A stretch of DNA of 64,000 nucleotides from Streptomyces rubiginosohelvolus (GTDB lineage Bacteria > Actinomycetota > Actinomycetes > Streptomycetales > Streptomycetaceae), in assembly GCF_014649875.1 (NCBI RefSeq), contig NZ_BMTW01000006.1, positions 186,001 through 250,000 of the forward strand, in the 5' to 3' direction. The position numbers and the translations under genes are program-made. Shown piece by piece: positions 42,677-51,339 of the stretch. The first letter of the stretch is position 1, and every line of letters starts with the position of its first letter. A model generated the notes under the pieces. The model did not search any database. It saw only the letters and a list, made by a program, of their open reading frames with translations, and was not told the origin of the DNA.

Positions 42677-44164
42677 ATGTCCCGTGCCCGCCGCGTGCTC
42701 GTCGTCGGCATCGACGGAGTGCGCCTCGACACCCTGCACCGGGTGCCCACCCCGTACCTCGACGCGGTCGCCGACGCCGGGTTCCTGGCCCCGGTGACCG
42801 TGGGGGAGGACACCCCCACCATGTCGGGCCCGTGCTGGGCCACCGTCGTCACCGGCGTCCGCGTCACCAAGCACGCCGTGTGGAGCAACGACTTCAGCGG
42901 CCACCGCCTCGGCGTCTTCCCGGACTTCGCCACCCGCCTGGCCCGCCAGGACGGCCGCCGCACCTATGTCGCGGCCGCCTGGGAACCTCTGGTCACCGTC
43001 GCCGACGGCGGTCCGATGCTCCGCCGCCCCACCCGGCTCACCCACCACGCACCGGCCGCCGACACCCCGGCCGCCTGGGAGGAGGCCGACGCCTCGACCG
43101 TGCGCGACGCGGTGGCCGTCCTCACCCATGAGGATCCCGAGGCGTCCTTCGTCTACCTCGGCGCCCCCGACGAGACCGCCCACCACCTCGGCTGCGGCGA
43201 CGCGTACGAGTCATCGGTCCAGGCCGCCGACCGCCGCCTGGGCGACCTCCTCGCCGCCCTGGGCGCCCGGCCCGGTTACGGGAACGAGGCATGGACCGTC
43301 CTCGTCGTCACCGACCACGGGCACCGGGACGAGGGCGGCCACGGCGGCGGCAGCCCGGCCGAACGCACCGCCTGGCTCGCCTGCGCGGGGCCGGACATCA
43401 CCGCCGGGGCCCGCCCCGCCCGCCCGGTCCGGCATGAGGACGTCGCCGCCCAGGTGTACGCGGCCCTGGACCGTACGCCCGACTCGCACTGGACGCTCGA
43501 CGGCCGCGAGGTGCCCACCGTGCCGCGCGGTGTCCTTTTCGACATGGACGGCACCCTCGTCGACACCGAGCCCCTCTGGCTGGAGGCGGCCCGTGCCGTC
43601 GCGGCCGCCCACGGCCACCACCTCACCGAGGAGGAGGGCGCCTCGGTCCTCGGCCGCACCTGCGCCGACACCGCCGTCGGCCTCGCAGAGCTGTGCCCGG
43701 AGCCCACCACCGTCGCCGGGCTGGAGACCGAACTGGAGGACACGTTCCTCGCCGCCGTCGAAACGGGCGTGGAACTGCGGCCCGGAGCGCGCGCCCTGCT
43801 GGACCGGCTGGAGAGGGAGGGCCTGCCCGCGGCTCTGGTGTCGGCCTCGCCGCGCCGCGTGGTGGACACGGTCCTGCGTACGGTGGGCGGCGAGGCGTTC
43901 CGTACGACGGTGGCGGACGGCGAGAGCGACCGCTCCAAGCCCTTCCCGGACCCCTACCTGAAGGCGGCCGCGCGGCTGGGGCTTCCGCCCGAGGCCTGCC
44001 TGGCGGTCGAGGACAGCCCCACCGGGGTGGCCGCGGCGGAGGCGGCGGGCTGCAGGGTGCTGGCCGTGCCCTCGGCGGCGCCGATCGCGCCGGCCCCGGG
44101 GCGGCGGGTACGGACTGACCTCACGGCCCTGCTACGGGAATGGGGGCCGGAGGAGCCGGGGTGA
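42677..44164 (+). CDS. Fusion of alkaline-phosphatase-superfamily phosphodiesterase and HAD phosphatase
   Basis: A 495-residue two-domain enzyme. N-terminal half (about 1-265): NPP/phosphodiesterase fold with metal and nucleophile motifs VVGIDGVRLDTL, TPTMSGPCWATVVTGV, YLGAPDETAHHLGC and VVTDHGHRDEGGHGG. C-terminal half (about 285-490): HAD of the beta-phosphoglucomutase type, with GVLFDMDGTLVDTEPLWLEA (nucleophile Asp), ALVSASPRRVVDTV (Thr/Ser), and CLAVEDSPTGVAAAEAAG. Both active sites look complete, so it may first open a phosphodiester and then remove the exposed phosphate. No signal peptide: it acts in the cytoplasm. Confidence 0.9.
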   Translation: MSRARRVLVVGIDGVRLDTLHRVPTPYLDAVADAGFLAPVTVGEDTPTMSGPCWATVVTGVRVTKHAVWSNDFSGHRLGVFPDFATRLARQDGRRTYVAAAWEPLVTVADGGPMLRRPTRLTHHAPAADTPAAWEEADASTVRDAVAVLTHEDPEASFVYLGAPDETAHHLGCGDAYESSVQAADRRLGDLLAALGARPGYGNEAWTVLVVTDHGHRDEGGHGGGSPAERTAWLACAGPDITAGARPARPVRHEDVAAQVYAALDRTPDSHWTLDGREVPTVPRGVLFDMDGTLVDTEPLWLEAARAVAAAHGHHLTEEEGASVLGRTCADTAVGLAELCPEPTTVAGLETELEDTFLAAVETGVELRPGARALLDRLEREGLPAALVSASPRRVVDTVLRTVGGEAFRTTVADGESDRSKPFPDPYLKAAARLGLPPEACLAVEDSPTGVAAAEAAGCRVLAVPSAAPIAPAPGRRVRTDLTALLREWGPEEPG

Positions 44165-44170
44165 CGTGAA

Positions 44171-44215
44171 GACGCCGGTGGCCGACGGGCGCGCTGCCCG
44201 CCGGCCACCGGCGTC
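44171..44215. terminator. Perfect 14-bp bidirectional terminator
   Basis: Arms 44171-44184 and 44202-44215, with a GGGC/GCCC inner stem in the loop, sit between the convergent ends of the phosphodiesterase-HAD gene (plus) and the aldolase gene (minus). Confidence 0.8.
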
Positions 44216-44222
44216 CTGGTCC

Positions 44223-45092
44223 TTACGCGGCGTGCGCCCGCCCCGGGGCGAGCACCGCCATCAACCGGGTCACCGTCCGGGCCATCGCGTCCCGGCCGTC
44301 CGCGAGATACCGGCGCGGGTCCACGCCCCGGTCGTCCTGGGCCAGCCGTTCCCGTATCGCCCCGGTCATCGCGATGTTCAGCGCGGTCCCGATGTTCACC
44401 TTGCGGATCCCACCCGCCACGGCGCGGGCCAGCTCCTCGTCGGAGGCCCCGGACGAACCGTGCAGCACCAGCGGAACCGGCACCGCCGCACGCAGCCCGC
44501 CCAGCAGCTCGTGGTCGATGACGGCGTCCCGCGAGGTCATGGCGTGCGAGGTGCCGACCGCCACGGCCAGCGCGTCGACCCCGGTGGCCGCGACGAACGA
44601 CCGCGCCTCCTCGGGGTCCGTACGCGCCCCGGGCGCATGGGCGTTCAGCGGCGGCTCCCCGTTCTTGCCGCCGACCTGCCCGAGCTCGGCCTCCAGCCAC
44701 AGGCCCCGCTCGTGCGCCCAGACGACGGCGGCGCGCGTGGCCGCGAGATTCTCCGTGTACGGCAGCCGTGCGGCGTCGAACATCGCCGAACTGAAACCGC
44801 AGTCGGCCGCCCGGTGCAGTAGCTCCGTCGACTGCACATGGTCGAGGTGCAGGGAGACGGGGACGGCCGCCTGGTCCGCCACCTCCGCCGCGGCGCGCGC
44901 GATCGGCCGCGGCCGGCCCCGGTGATAGGCGACCGCGTTCTCACTGATCTGCAGGATCACCGGCGACCCCGCCGCCTCCGCGCCCTCGGCGATGGCTTCC
45001 GCGTGTTCCAGGGTGATGACGTTGAAGGCGGCGACCGCACGGTGCTGTGCGGCGGCCTCGGCGATCAGATCGCCGGTGGCGGCGAGGGGCAT
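44223..45092 (-). CDS. Class II fructose/tagatose-bisphosphate aldolase-like protein
   Basis: A 289-residue zinc aldolase. MPLAATGDLIAEAAAQHRAV and AAFNVITLEHAEAIAEG begin the barrel; zinc histidines lie in VSLHLDHVQST and VPVPLVLHGSSGASDEELAR, the Glu in WLEAELGQVGG, and the phosphate site in RKVNIGTALNIAMTGA. It resembles GatY/KbaY and FbaA and probably splits a ketose 1,6-bisphosphate to dihydroxyacetone phosphate and an aldehyde. Follows the SIS isomerase gene by 85 bases. Confidence 0.9.
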   Translation of the reverse strand: MPLAATGDLIAEAAAQHRAVAAFNVITLEHAEAIAEGAEAAGSPVILQISENAVAYHRGRPRPIARAAAEVADQAAVPVSLHLDHVQSTELLHRAADCGFSSAMFDAARLPYTENLAATRAAVVWAHERGLWLEAELGQVGGKNGEPPLNAHAPGARTDPEEARSFVAATGVDALAVAVGTSHAMTSRDAVIDHELLGGLRAAVPVPLVLHGSSGASDEELARAVAGGIRKVNIGTALNIAMTGAIRERLAQDDRGVDPRRYLADGRDAMARTVTRLMAVLAPGRAHAA

Positions 45093-45177
45093 GGTGACTC
45101 CGGGATGAGGCTGAGGGACTGAGGACCGATCGGCGGGGAAGGGGCGGGGCCCGATGGGTCAGGCCGTGCCGCTGCCG

Positions 45178-46065
45178 TCAGGCCGTGGTGCTGAGGATGA
45201 CCGAGCGGGTGAGGTGGCGCGGCCGGTCCGGGTCCAGGCCCCGCGCGTTCGCGATGGCCAGCGCCAGTCGCTGCACCCGGACCAGCTCCGCCAGCGGGTC
45301 GAGGCCCCCGGCCACCCAGCGGGCGCCGGTCGCGTGCACCTCGTCCATCAGCCCCGACGGGGCCTCACCGAGCATCCAGGTCGCAGTGGAGCGGGTGGAG
45401 ATGCTGATCGGGCCGTGCCGGTACTCCATCGCCGGGTACGCCTCGGTCCAGGCGAGCGCCGCCTCGCGCATCTTCAGCGCCGCCTCGTTGGCGAGCCCTA
45501 CGCTCCACCCCTGCCCGAGGAAGGTGAACTGGCTGCACTCCACCAGACCGGCGGGCAGCGGCTCGGCCAGCGCGACCTGGGCGTCCTCGACGACCGCGTC
45601 GCTGTGCAGACCCAGATGGGCGCGGAGCAGGGTCAGCGCCGAGGTCGCGAAGCGGGTCTGCACGACGGACTTCTCGTCGGCGAACTCGAGCACGATCGTG
45701 TCGTCGGCCATGGCGGCCATCGGGGTGTCGGGGTCGCCGATGACCACCGTGCGGCGGGTCGTATTACCGATCCGGCCGAGGAGCCCGAGCACCTCCGTCG
45801 TGGTGCCGGAGCGGCTCAGGGCCACGACCCGGTCGTAGGGGCGCCCGGCCGGGAACTCGGACGCGGCGAAGGCGTCGGTCTCACCCTGGCCGCTGCCCTC
45901 CCGGAGGGCAGCGTAGGCCTGGGCCATGAAGTACGAGGTCCCGCAGCCGACCACGGCGATGCGCTCGCCCGCCGCCGGAAGCCGGTGGGCCAGCCCGTCC
46001 GCCATACCGGCGGCCACCTGCCAGCAGTCGGGCTGGCTGGCCAGCTCCTGAGCCACGTGCGTCAT
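45178..46065 (-). CDS. AgaS-like SIS domain sugar isomerase/deaminase
   Basis: A 295-residue protein with two SIS domains: IAVVGCGTSYFMAQAYAALR and RVVALSRSGTTTEVLGLLGR (phosphosugar Ser/Thr loop) form the first, VECSQFTFLGQGWSVGLANE the second; KMREAALAWTEAYPAMEYRH is the conserved middle of GlmS/AgaS-like proteins. AgaS deaminates galactosamine-6-phosphate to tagatose-6-phosphate. With the aldolase that follows, it suggests an amino-sugar phosphate pathway. GGGAG lies 6 bases before the ATG. Confidence 0.9.
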   Translation of the reverse strand: MTHVAQELASQPDCWQVAAGMADGLAHRLPAAGERIAVVGCGTSYFMAQAYAALREGSGQGETDAFAASEFPAGRPYDRVVALSRSGTTTEVLGLLGRIGNTTRRTVVIGDPDTPMAAMADDTIVLEFADEKSVVQTRFATSALTLLRAHLGLHSDAVVEDAQVALAEPLPAGLVECSQFTFLGQGWSVGLANEAALKMREAALAWTEAYPAMEYRHGPISISTRSTATWMLGEAPSGLMDEVHATGARWVAGGLDPLAELVRVQRLALAIANARGLDPDRPRHLTRSVILSTTA

Positions 46066-46104
46066 CTGTGCTCCCTGTTCGCGGCGATCGATGCTCGAAG
46101 CTGC

Positions 46105-46134
46105 ATATTAGGCAAGCGTTTCGAGCAATATCAA
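46105..46134 (-). promoter_or_regulatory. Promoter of the SIS-aldolase operon
   Basis: On the minus strand TTGATA (46134-46129) and TAATAT (46110-46105) are separated by 18 bases, an unusually good match to the sigma-HrdB consensus for this genome. CGTTTCGAGC (46117-46126), also found before the DeoR/LacI regulator, lies inside the spacer and could be a repressor site. Confidence 0.6.
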
Positions 46135-46338
46135 GCAGAAGGGGCGTCAGGTTCGTACGTCAGGCGCGGCGCCCCGCCCCCGCCTACGGGACCCCGACCG
46201 GGATCGGTCGCCGCCGGGGTGCCACAGTCGAGGGTGGGGTGTGCGCCACTTCGCGGTCGCGCATTCCGCCGCGGCCGATGGGTAGAGTGAATGCGTTTCG
46301 CGATATCTGCGGAAGGGCCGAGCTAGGGGGAACGATTT

Positions 46339-47103
46339 ATGGGTTCGCTGACGGGAAAGGTCGCGTTGGTCACGGGTGCCAGCCGCGGCATCGGTCGGGC
46401 GATTGCCCGGCGACTTGCGCGCGACGGGGCCCTGGTCGCCGTTCACTACGGCGTGCGGGGAGATGTGGCGCAGGAAGTGGTCGAGGAGATCGCGAATACG
46501 GGCGGACAGGCTTTCGCGGTGGGTTCCCTGCTGGGGGTTCCGGGAGACGTCGAAGTCCTGTACGAGGCGTTCGGCGCCGGAATGGCTGACCGGGGAGAAG
46601 ATCCGGTGCTGGATATTCTGGTCAACAATGCCGGTGTGAGCGGATCGGGGCGCATAAGTGACGCCTCGCCAGAGGTTTTCGACCGCCTGTTCGCGGTGAA
46701 CGTGAAAGCGCCGCTCTTCCTCATCCAGCAGGGTTTGACCCTGATGCGGGACCGAGGCCGGATCATCAATATTTCGTCGGCCGCCGCCCACCGGTCTTTT
46801 CCCGAGTCCGTCACCTACGCCATGACCAAGGGGGCGCTGGAGACGCTGACGCTTGCGGTGGCAAAGGAAGTTGCGGAGCGCGACATCACGGCGAACACCG
46901 TGGTGCCCGGTTTCGTGGAGACCGACATGAACGCCCGGCGACGCGAGACGCCCGAGGCCGCAGCGGTGCTGGCCGCGCACTCCGTGTTCGGCCGCATGGG
47001 CCAGCCGGCCGACATCGCCGACGTCGTGGCCTTCCTCGCCTCGGAGGACTCCCGCTGGGTCACGGGCCAGAGCATCGACGCCACGGGCGGCATCGGGCTC
47101 TGA
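46339..47103 (+). CDS. SDR family oxidoreductase
   Basis: A 254-residue short-chain dehydrogenase. The Rossmann motif is VTGASRGIGRAIARRL, the structural LVNNAGVSGSG is present, and the catalytic Ser-Tyr-Lys triad is in INISSAAAHRS and VTYAMTKGALETL. The end WVTGQSIDATGGIGL is the usual classical-SDR C-terminus, as in FabG-like 3-oxoacyl reductases or sugar dehydrogenases. Codon use is slightly less GC-rich than the neighbouring genes. Monocistronic; substrate not evident. Confidence 0.9.
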   Translation: MGSLTGKVALVTGASRGIGRAIARRLARDGALVAVHYGVRGDVAQEVVEEIANTGGQAFAVGSLLGVPGDVEVLYEAFGAGMADRGEDPVLDILVNNAGVSGSGRISDASPEVFDRLFAVNVKAPLFLIQQGLTLMRDRGRIINISSAAAHRSFPESVTYAMTKGALETLTLAVAKEVAERDITANTVVPGFVETDMNARRRETPEAAAVLAAHSVFGRMGQPADIADVVAFLASEDSRWVTGQSIDATGGIGL

Positions 47104-47121
47104 GGGGCGGACGGGCCGGTG

Positions 47122-47160
47122 CCGGGCTCGGAGGGGCCGACGGTACGGCTCCGAGCCCGG
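47122..47160. terminator. 12-bp hairpin after the SDR gene
   Basis: Arms 47122-47133 and 47149-47160 are perfectly complementary, 19 bases after the SDR stop. Confidence 0.7.
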
Positions 47161-47175
47161 GCGGCGGACGGGCCT

Positions 47176-47205
47176 GTGCCGGGACGGTTGCGACCGCCCC
47201 GGCAC
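47176..47205. terminator. 13-bp hairpin (one mismatch) before the DUF5682 3' end
   Basis: Arms 47176-47188 and 47193-47205 pair at 12 of 13 positions around TGCG. With the preceding hairpin it insulates the convergent SDR and MoxR-vWA transcripts. Confidence 0.65.
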
Positions 47206-47217
47206 CGCGCACCACCC

Positions 47218-50112
47218 TCACGCGCCCGTGAGCAGCGACTCCCACGCGATCGCGGTATCCGGGTGACGGGCTGTCAGTACAGCGCCGGCCGGGTCCGCCG
47301 GACCCTCGTCGGCAGCGGCCCACGCGCCGTCGCAGCCCAGCAGCTCCGCGACCGCGTCGAGCGTCCCCGGGTGCGCGAAGAGCAGGGCTGCGGCACGGCC
47401 CCCGCCACCGGCCGCCCGCATCCGGTCGCCGCCCGGCGCACCCTCCTCCGGCGCCTCCCGCCACGGCGGCACCCACGCGTCCAGCGCCGCGAGCCGAGCC
47501 GGGAAGACGCGCCCCGCCTCCCGGATCAACAGCGGGGCCAGATCCGCGGCCCCGGCGCGCAGGGTCGTGATCAGGCTCGGCAGCCACGGCAGCAGAACCG
47601 GGTCCGGCAGCCGCCCGAACGCGTTGGACACGGCCTCCACCACCACGTCCGCCAGCCCCGGCACCGGCACCAACGCATGCACGAAGCCGCTCAGATAGCG
47701 CGGATAGGCGGGCACCACCATCGGGTTGGCCAGCAGCTCACCGCAGCGCTCCCGCAGCTCGGCCCGCGACAGGGCGCCGAGCTGCACCTGTGCCGCCCAC
47801 AGAAGCGCCGTCCGCTCCGGGTCCGTGGGGCGGGACTGGGCGACGGCCAGCTCCAGCTGGGCCCGGTCGCAGCCCAGGGACAGCGCGAGGCTCTCCATGC
47901 TGAACAGGAAGCCCAGCATCGCCGCCACCTGCCCCACAGTTGCGTCCTCGTCGGTGAACGCCGTCGGCAGCAAGGTGCAGTAGTGCGCGTAACCGGCCTT
48001 GACGAACGACTCCACCCACGGCGGCAGCACCGGCTCGGCGGTCCGGTAGTACGCCAGCAGCCCCCGCACCCGGCGCAGCACCTCCGGGGCCCCGTCCACC
48101 GCGCGCTCGGCGGCGAGAACCTCCAGGGCGCGGGCGCCCAGCTCATCGGCGAGCCGACGGCCGCCGAGATACAGCGTCGCGTCCTCGACGGCGGCGAGGA
48201 CGCCCGCCGTCGTCGCCCGCGGCCCGTACGCATCGCGGCGCAGCCGCTGTTCGAGGACCTGCTCGATGCTCACGCCCTCGTACCCGAGCTCGATGAGCGC
48301 CCGCTGATGGGTGCCCAGCGCCAGGTCCCACGACTCCTGGATCGACCGTTCTCCGAGCTTCCGCTCACCCATGATCGGCCGGGCCGCGCCGTGCGGCATC
48401 AGCCGGCGCAGCATCCACAGCACGTCCGAGCACGCACCCAGCTCGGGGCGGGAGTTCATGTCCAGCAGCGCTCGCTGCACACCCCGCTGCTGGAGTTTCA
48501 ACTCCAGCGGGGCGAGCCGGTCGTGCACATCACGGGCCAGCGGCGGCAGCGCGTCGTAACCGACCCGGCCGATCCGGTCGCCGCCCATCATGATCTCGAC
48601 GAGCCGCCGCACATCGCGCCGGCCCGGCACCGCGTCCTTCTCGATGCAGGTGATCGCCGCGTCCTGGAAGTCGTACGGGGTGGGCTTGGCCCGGTCCCGC
48701 ATCCCGGCGAGCAGGATCGACGTCTCGAACACCGCGATGGCGTCGGCGGTCGACGCCAGATAGCCGCTGCGCCGTGCGGCGCGCACGATGTCCACCGACC
48801 AGCCCAGCAACTCGGCCTCGTCCAGCGTGTCGAGGACCGGCGGCCGCCGCAGGAACCCGGAGAGCCGGTCCTCGGCCGCCTCCGGCGGGGGAGCGGCGAC
48901 GGCGGGTGCGGCCTTCTTCGTCGCGCGGGGTTTCTTCGCGCCGTCCTGCCCGGTCAGCCGGTAGGGCTGCACCCGGGTGCGCTTCAGGTTCTTCGCCCAC
49001 TGCGTCGCGGCGATCGACACCGACCCGGGGGCCAGCCCGAACTGCGCCTCGATCGCCGCGTGGCTGGACGGGATCAGCCCGTGCTGCCAGGTGGTGGCGG
49101 ACCGGGGGGAGATGGTGAACGGTCCGCTGCCCGCCACCCCGAACTCCTCGACGCGGCTGGCCGCGTGGAAGGCGCCGCACACGTAGAGGCAGTCCTCCGG
49201 GTCCGCCCCGCCGGCCGCCAGATGCTCGCGGATCCGGGTCCACATGTACCGCTCACGGTCCTCGTCCACCCGGACCCGGTCCCCGTCGCCGGGAGCGAGC
49301 CGCCGGAACAGACTGCCGACGAGGAACATCACCTGGCGGTAGGCGTCGTGATCGCTGTCGCCGAGCGGCACCTCGACGTACTGGTGCCACCACTCCGACC
49401 AGTGCCGCACCTTGCCGTGGCGCAGCAGGTGCTCCTCCAGCTCGGCGAAGCGGGGCCGCAGGTCGCCGATCTCCACGCCGACCGCCTCGCCGTGCAGCGC
49501 GGCTTCGGGCTCCGGCACCCCGTCCGCCGGAGCGGAAGGCTCCTGCGGGGTGCGCTCGCCGTGGCGGCTGTCCCACTGGAAGACATGGTCCGAGGACCGG
49601 TCGACGAGGACCAGCTCGACGCCCGGGGTGTCCAGCGCGTACGCGATGGCCTGGTACTCGGCGGACGCCTCGGTGATCGGGGCGACGACCGACAGCGGCG
49701 CCCATTCCGCGGGGAAACCGTCGACGTCGCTCGCGAAGGCCTGGACCGCTACCGGCAGGCGGCAGTTGCGCAGCTCGTCCAGGAGCGGCGCCATGTCCTC
49801 GCACAGCTCCAGGTACACGACCTTGGGCTGCTTCTCGCGCAGCCGGCGGGCCATGGCGAGCGCGGAGGCGGGCGAGTGATGGCAGACCGGGAAGATCTCC
49901 AGCGGCTCGCGCACCGCCCGGTCGACGTCGTCGACCATGCCCAGGAGGATGCCCTCCAGGGCGCCGGGCCCGTCGGCGAAGGAGGTCGCGGCCTCGTGCA
50001 GCTGCTCGCGCAGCGCAGTGAAGGACGCCTGCCCGGGGCTGTTCGCGGACGGCCCTGCGGATCCGTTCGTGGAGGGTGTCCGGCCGGGACCGTTCGTGGG
50101 GGACCCGGTCAT
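47218..50112 (-). CDS. DUF5682 family protein
   Basis: A 964-residue protein. Its N-terminal quarter (about 60-330) contains EIFPVCHHSPASALAMARRL, KVVYLELCEDMAPLLDEL and, later, DCLYVCGAFHAASRVEEFG. The paired HH, Glu and GxFH patterns resemble the TraB/ChaN/erythromycin-esterase-like metal hydrolase superfamily; this is inference. The rest is helical repeats ending at an unknown C-terminal domain (KPTPYDFQDAAITCIEKDAV is a conserved piece). It ends a five-gene operon; its ATG overlaps the AAA ATPase stop. DUF5682 proteins typically travel with MoxR and vWA genes. Confidence 0.88.
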   Translation of the reverse strand: MTGSPTNGPGRTPSTNGSAGPSANSPGQASFTALREQLHEAATSFADGPGALEGILLGMVDDVDRAVREPLEIFPVCHHSPASALAMARRLREKQPKVVYLELCEDMAPLLDELRNCRLPVAVQAFASDVDGFPAEWAPLSVVAPITEASAEYQAIAYALDTPGVELVLVDRSSDHVFQWDSRHGERTPQEPSAPADGVPEPEAALHGEAVGVEIGDLRPRFAELEEHLLRHGKVRHWSEWWHQYVEVPLGDSDHDAYRQVMFLVGSLFRRLAPGDGDRVRVDEDRERYMWTRIREHLAAGGADPEDCLYVCGAFHAASRVEEFGVAGSGPFTISPRSATTWQHGLIPSSHAAIEAQFGLAPGSVSIAATQWAKNLKRTRVQPYRLTGQDGAKKPRATKKAAPAVAAPPPEAAEDRLSGFLRRPPVLDTLDEAELLGWSVDIVRAARRSGYLASTADAIAVFETSILLAGMRDRAKPTPYDFQDAAITCIEKDAVPGRRDVRRLVEIMMGGDRIGRVGYDALPPLARDVHDRLAPLELKLQQRGVQRALLDMNSRPELGACSDVLWMLRRLMPHGAARPIMGERKLGERSIQESWDLALGTHQRALIELGYEGVSIEQVLEQRLRRDAYGPRATTAGVLAAVEDATLYLGGRRLADELGARALEVLAAERAVDGAPEVLRRVRGLLAYYRTAEPVLPPWVESFVKAGYAHYCTLLPTAFTDEDATVGQVAAMLGFLFSMESLALSLGCDRAQLELAVAQSRPTDPERTALLWAAQVQLGALSRAELRERCGELLANPMVVPAYPRYLSGFVHALVPVPGLADVVVEAVSNAFGRLPDPVLLPWLPSLITTLRAGAADLAPLLIREAGRVFPARLAALDAWVPPWREAPEEGAPGGDRMRAAGGGGRAAALLFAHPGTLDAVAELLGCDGAWAAADEGPADPAGAVLTARHPDTAIAWESLLTGA

Positions 50113-51239
50113 GACAGCGTGGCGATCGTGTCGCGGCCGCCGTCCAGGAACTCCGGCCAGGAGCCGCCCTCCTGCTTGCTGCGCGGCTCGACGACACCGT
50201 GCAGGTACTTGTTGAAGATGGCCAGGTCCTCGGGGTCGCGCCGGGCGAGGGAGCCGACGAGCGAGGAGGCGAGGGCCCGGGCGGTCAGCGTGCGTTCGCC
50301 GAAGAAGTTGCTGTGCAGGACGGCGTCCTCCAGCACACCGATCTGCTCCGCCGTCGACAGCGAGGACTCCAGCTTCTCGTCGTCGCTGCCCGCCGCCGCT
50401 GCCGACGCCCGCAGATCGGCGAAGCTCTGGAGCAGGACGTCGAGGAGCGTCGGCGGCACGTCCAGGTCGATCGCGTGACGGCGCAGCAGTTCCTCGGTGC
50501 GGAACCGGACGATCTCCGCCTCGCTCTTCTTGTTCGTCACGACCGGGATGCGCACGAAGTTGAAGCGGCGCTTCAGCGCGGACGACAGGTCGTTCACGCC
50601 CCGGTCGCGGCTGTTGGCGGTCGCGATGATCGAGAAACCGGGCTTCGCGAAGACGATGTTGTCGCCCGCGTCCGTGCCGTCGCTCTGCAACTCGGGGACG
50701 GAGATGTACTTCTCCGAGAGGATCGAGATCAGCGCGTCCTGGACATCGCTGGTGGAACGGGTCAGTTCCTCGAAACGGCCGATGGCACCCGTCTCCATCG
50801 CGGTCATGATCGGCGACGGGATCATCGACTCACGCGACTGTCCCTTGGCGATGACCATGGACACGTTCCACGCGTACTTGATGTGGTCCTCGGTCGTCCC
50901 GGCCGTTCCCTGCACCACCAGCGTGGAGTTGCGCGAGATCGCGGCGGACAGCAGCTCGGCCAGCCAGCTCTTCCCGGTGCCGGGGTCCCCTATGAGCAGC
51001 AGACCCCGGTCGGAGGCGAGGGTGACGATCGAGCGCTCGACGAAGCTCCGGTCGCCGAACCACTTCTGCGAGATCTCCCGGTCGAGGCCGTCGGCGCGCT
51101 CGGAACCCAGGATGAACAGCCGGACCATCTTCGGCGAGAGCCGCCAGGAGAACGGCTTGGGGCTGTCGTCGATCGACTCCAGCCAGTCGAGCTCCTCGGC
51201 GTACTTGGTCTCGGCGGGGGCACGCAACACGTCGGACAT
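50109..51239 (-). CDS. MoxR-type AAA ATPase
   Basis: A 376-residue AAA+ protein. Walker A is LLIGDPGTGKSWLAELLSA; sensor 1 lies in GFSIIATANSRDRGVNDLSS, and an arginine-finger segment in ALKRRFNFVRIPVVTNKKSE. MoxR ATPases act as chaperones that remodel or activate partner proteins, normally through a vWA protein coded next door, as here. Start at 51239 follows an AAAGG site; the vWA gene is 100 bases upstream, the only clear gap in the operon. Confidence 0.93.
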   Translation of the reverse strand: MSDVLRAPAETKYAEELDWLESIDDSPKPFSWRLSPKMVRLFILGSERADGLDREISQKWFGDRSFVERSIVTLASDRGLLLIGDPGTGKSWLAELLSAAISRNSTLVVQGTAGTTEDHIKYAWNVSMVIAKGQSRESMIPSPIMTAMETGAIGRFEELTRSTSDVQDALISILSEKYISVPELQSDGTDAGDNIVFAKPGFSIIATANSRDRGVNDLSSALKRRFNFVRIPVVTNKKSEAEIVRFRTEELLRRHAIDLDVPPTLLDVLLQSFADLRASAAAAGSDDEKLESSLSTAEQIGVLEDAVLHSNFFGERTLTARALASSLVGSLARRDPEDLAIFNKYLHGVVEPRSKQEGGSWPEFLDGGRDTIATLS

Positions 51240-51339
51240 CGGAAAGCCTTTCTGAACAGGCGAGAAAGTGAAAGAAGGAAAGAGAGACACGACGGGGGAG
51301 CGCACGGGATGACGGGCGGCTGTCACACCCCGCAGGGCC

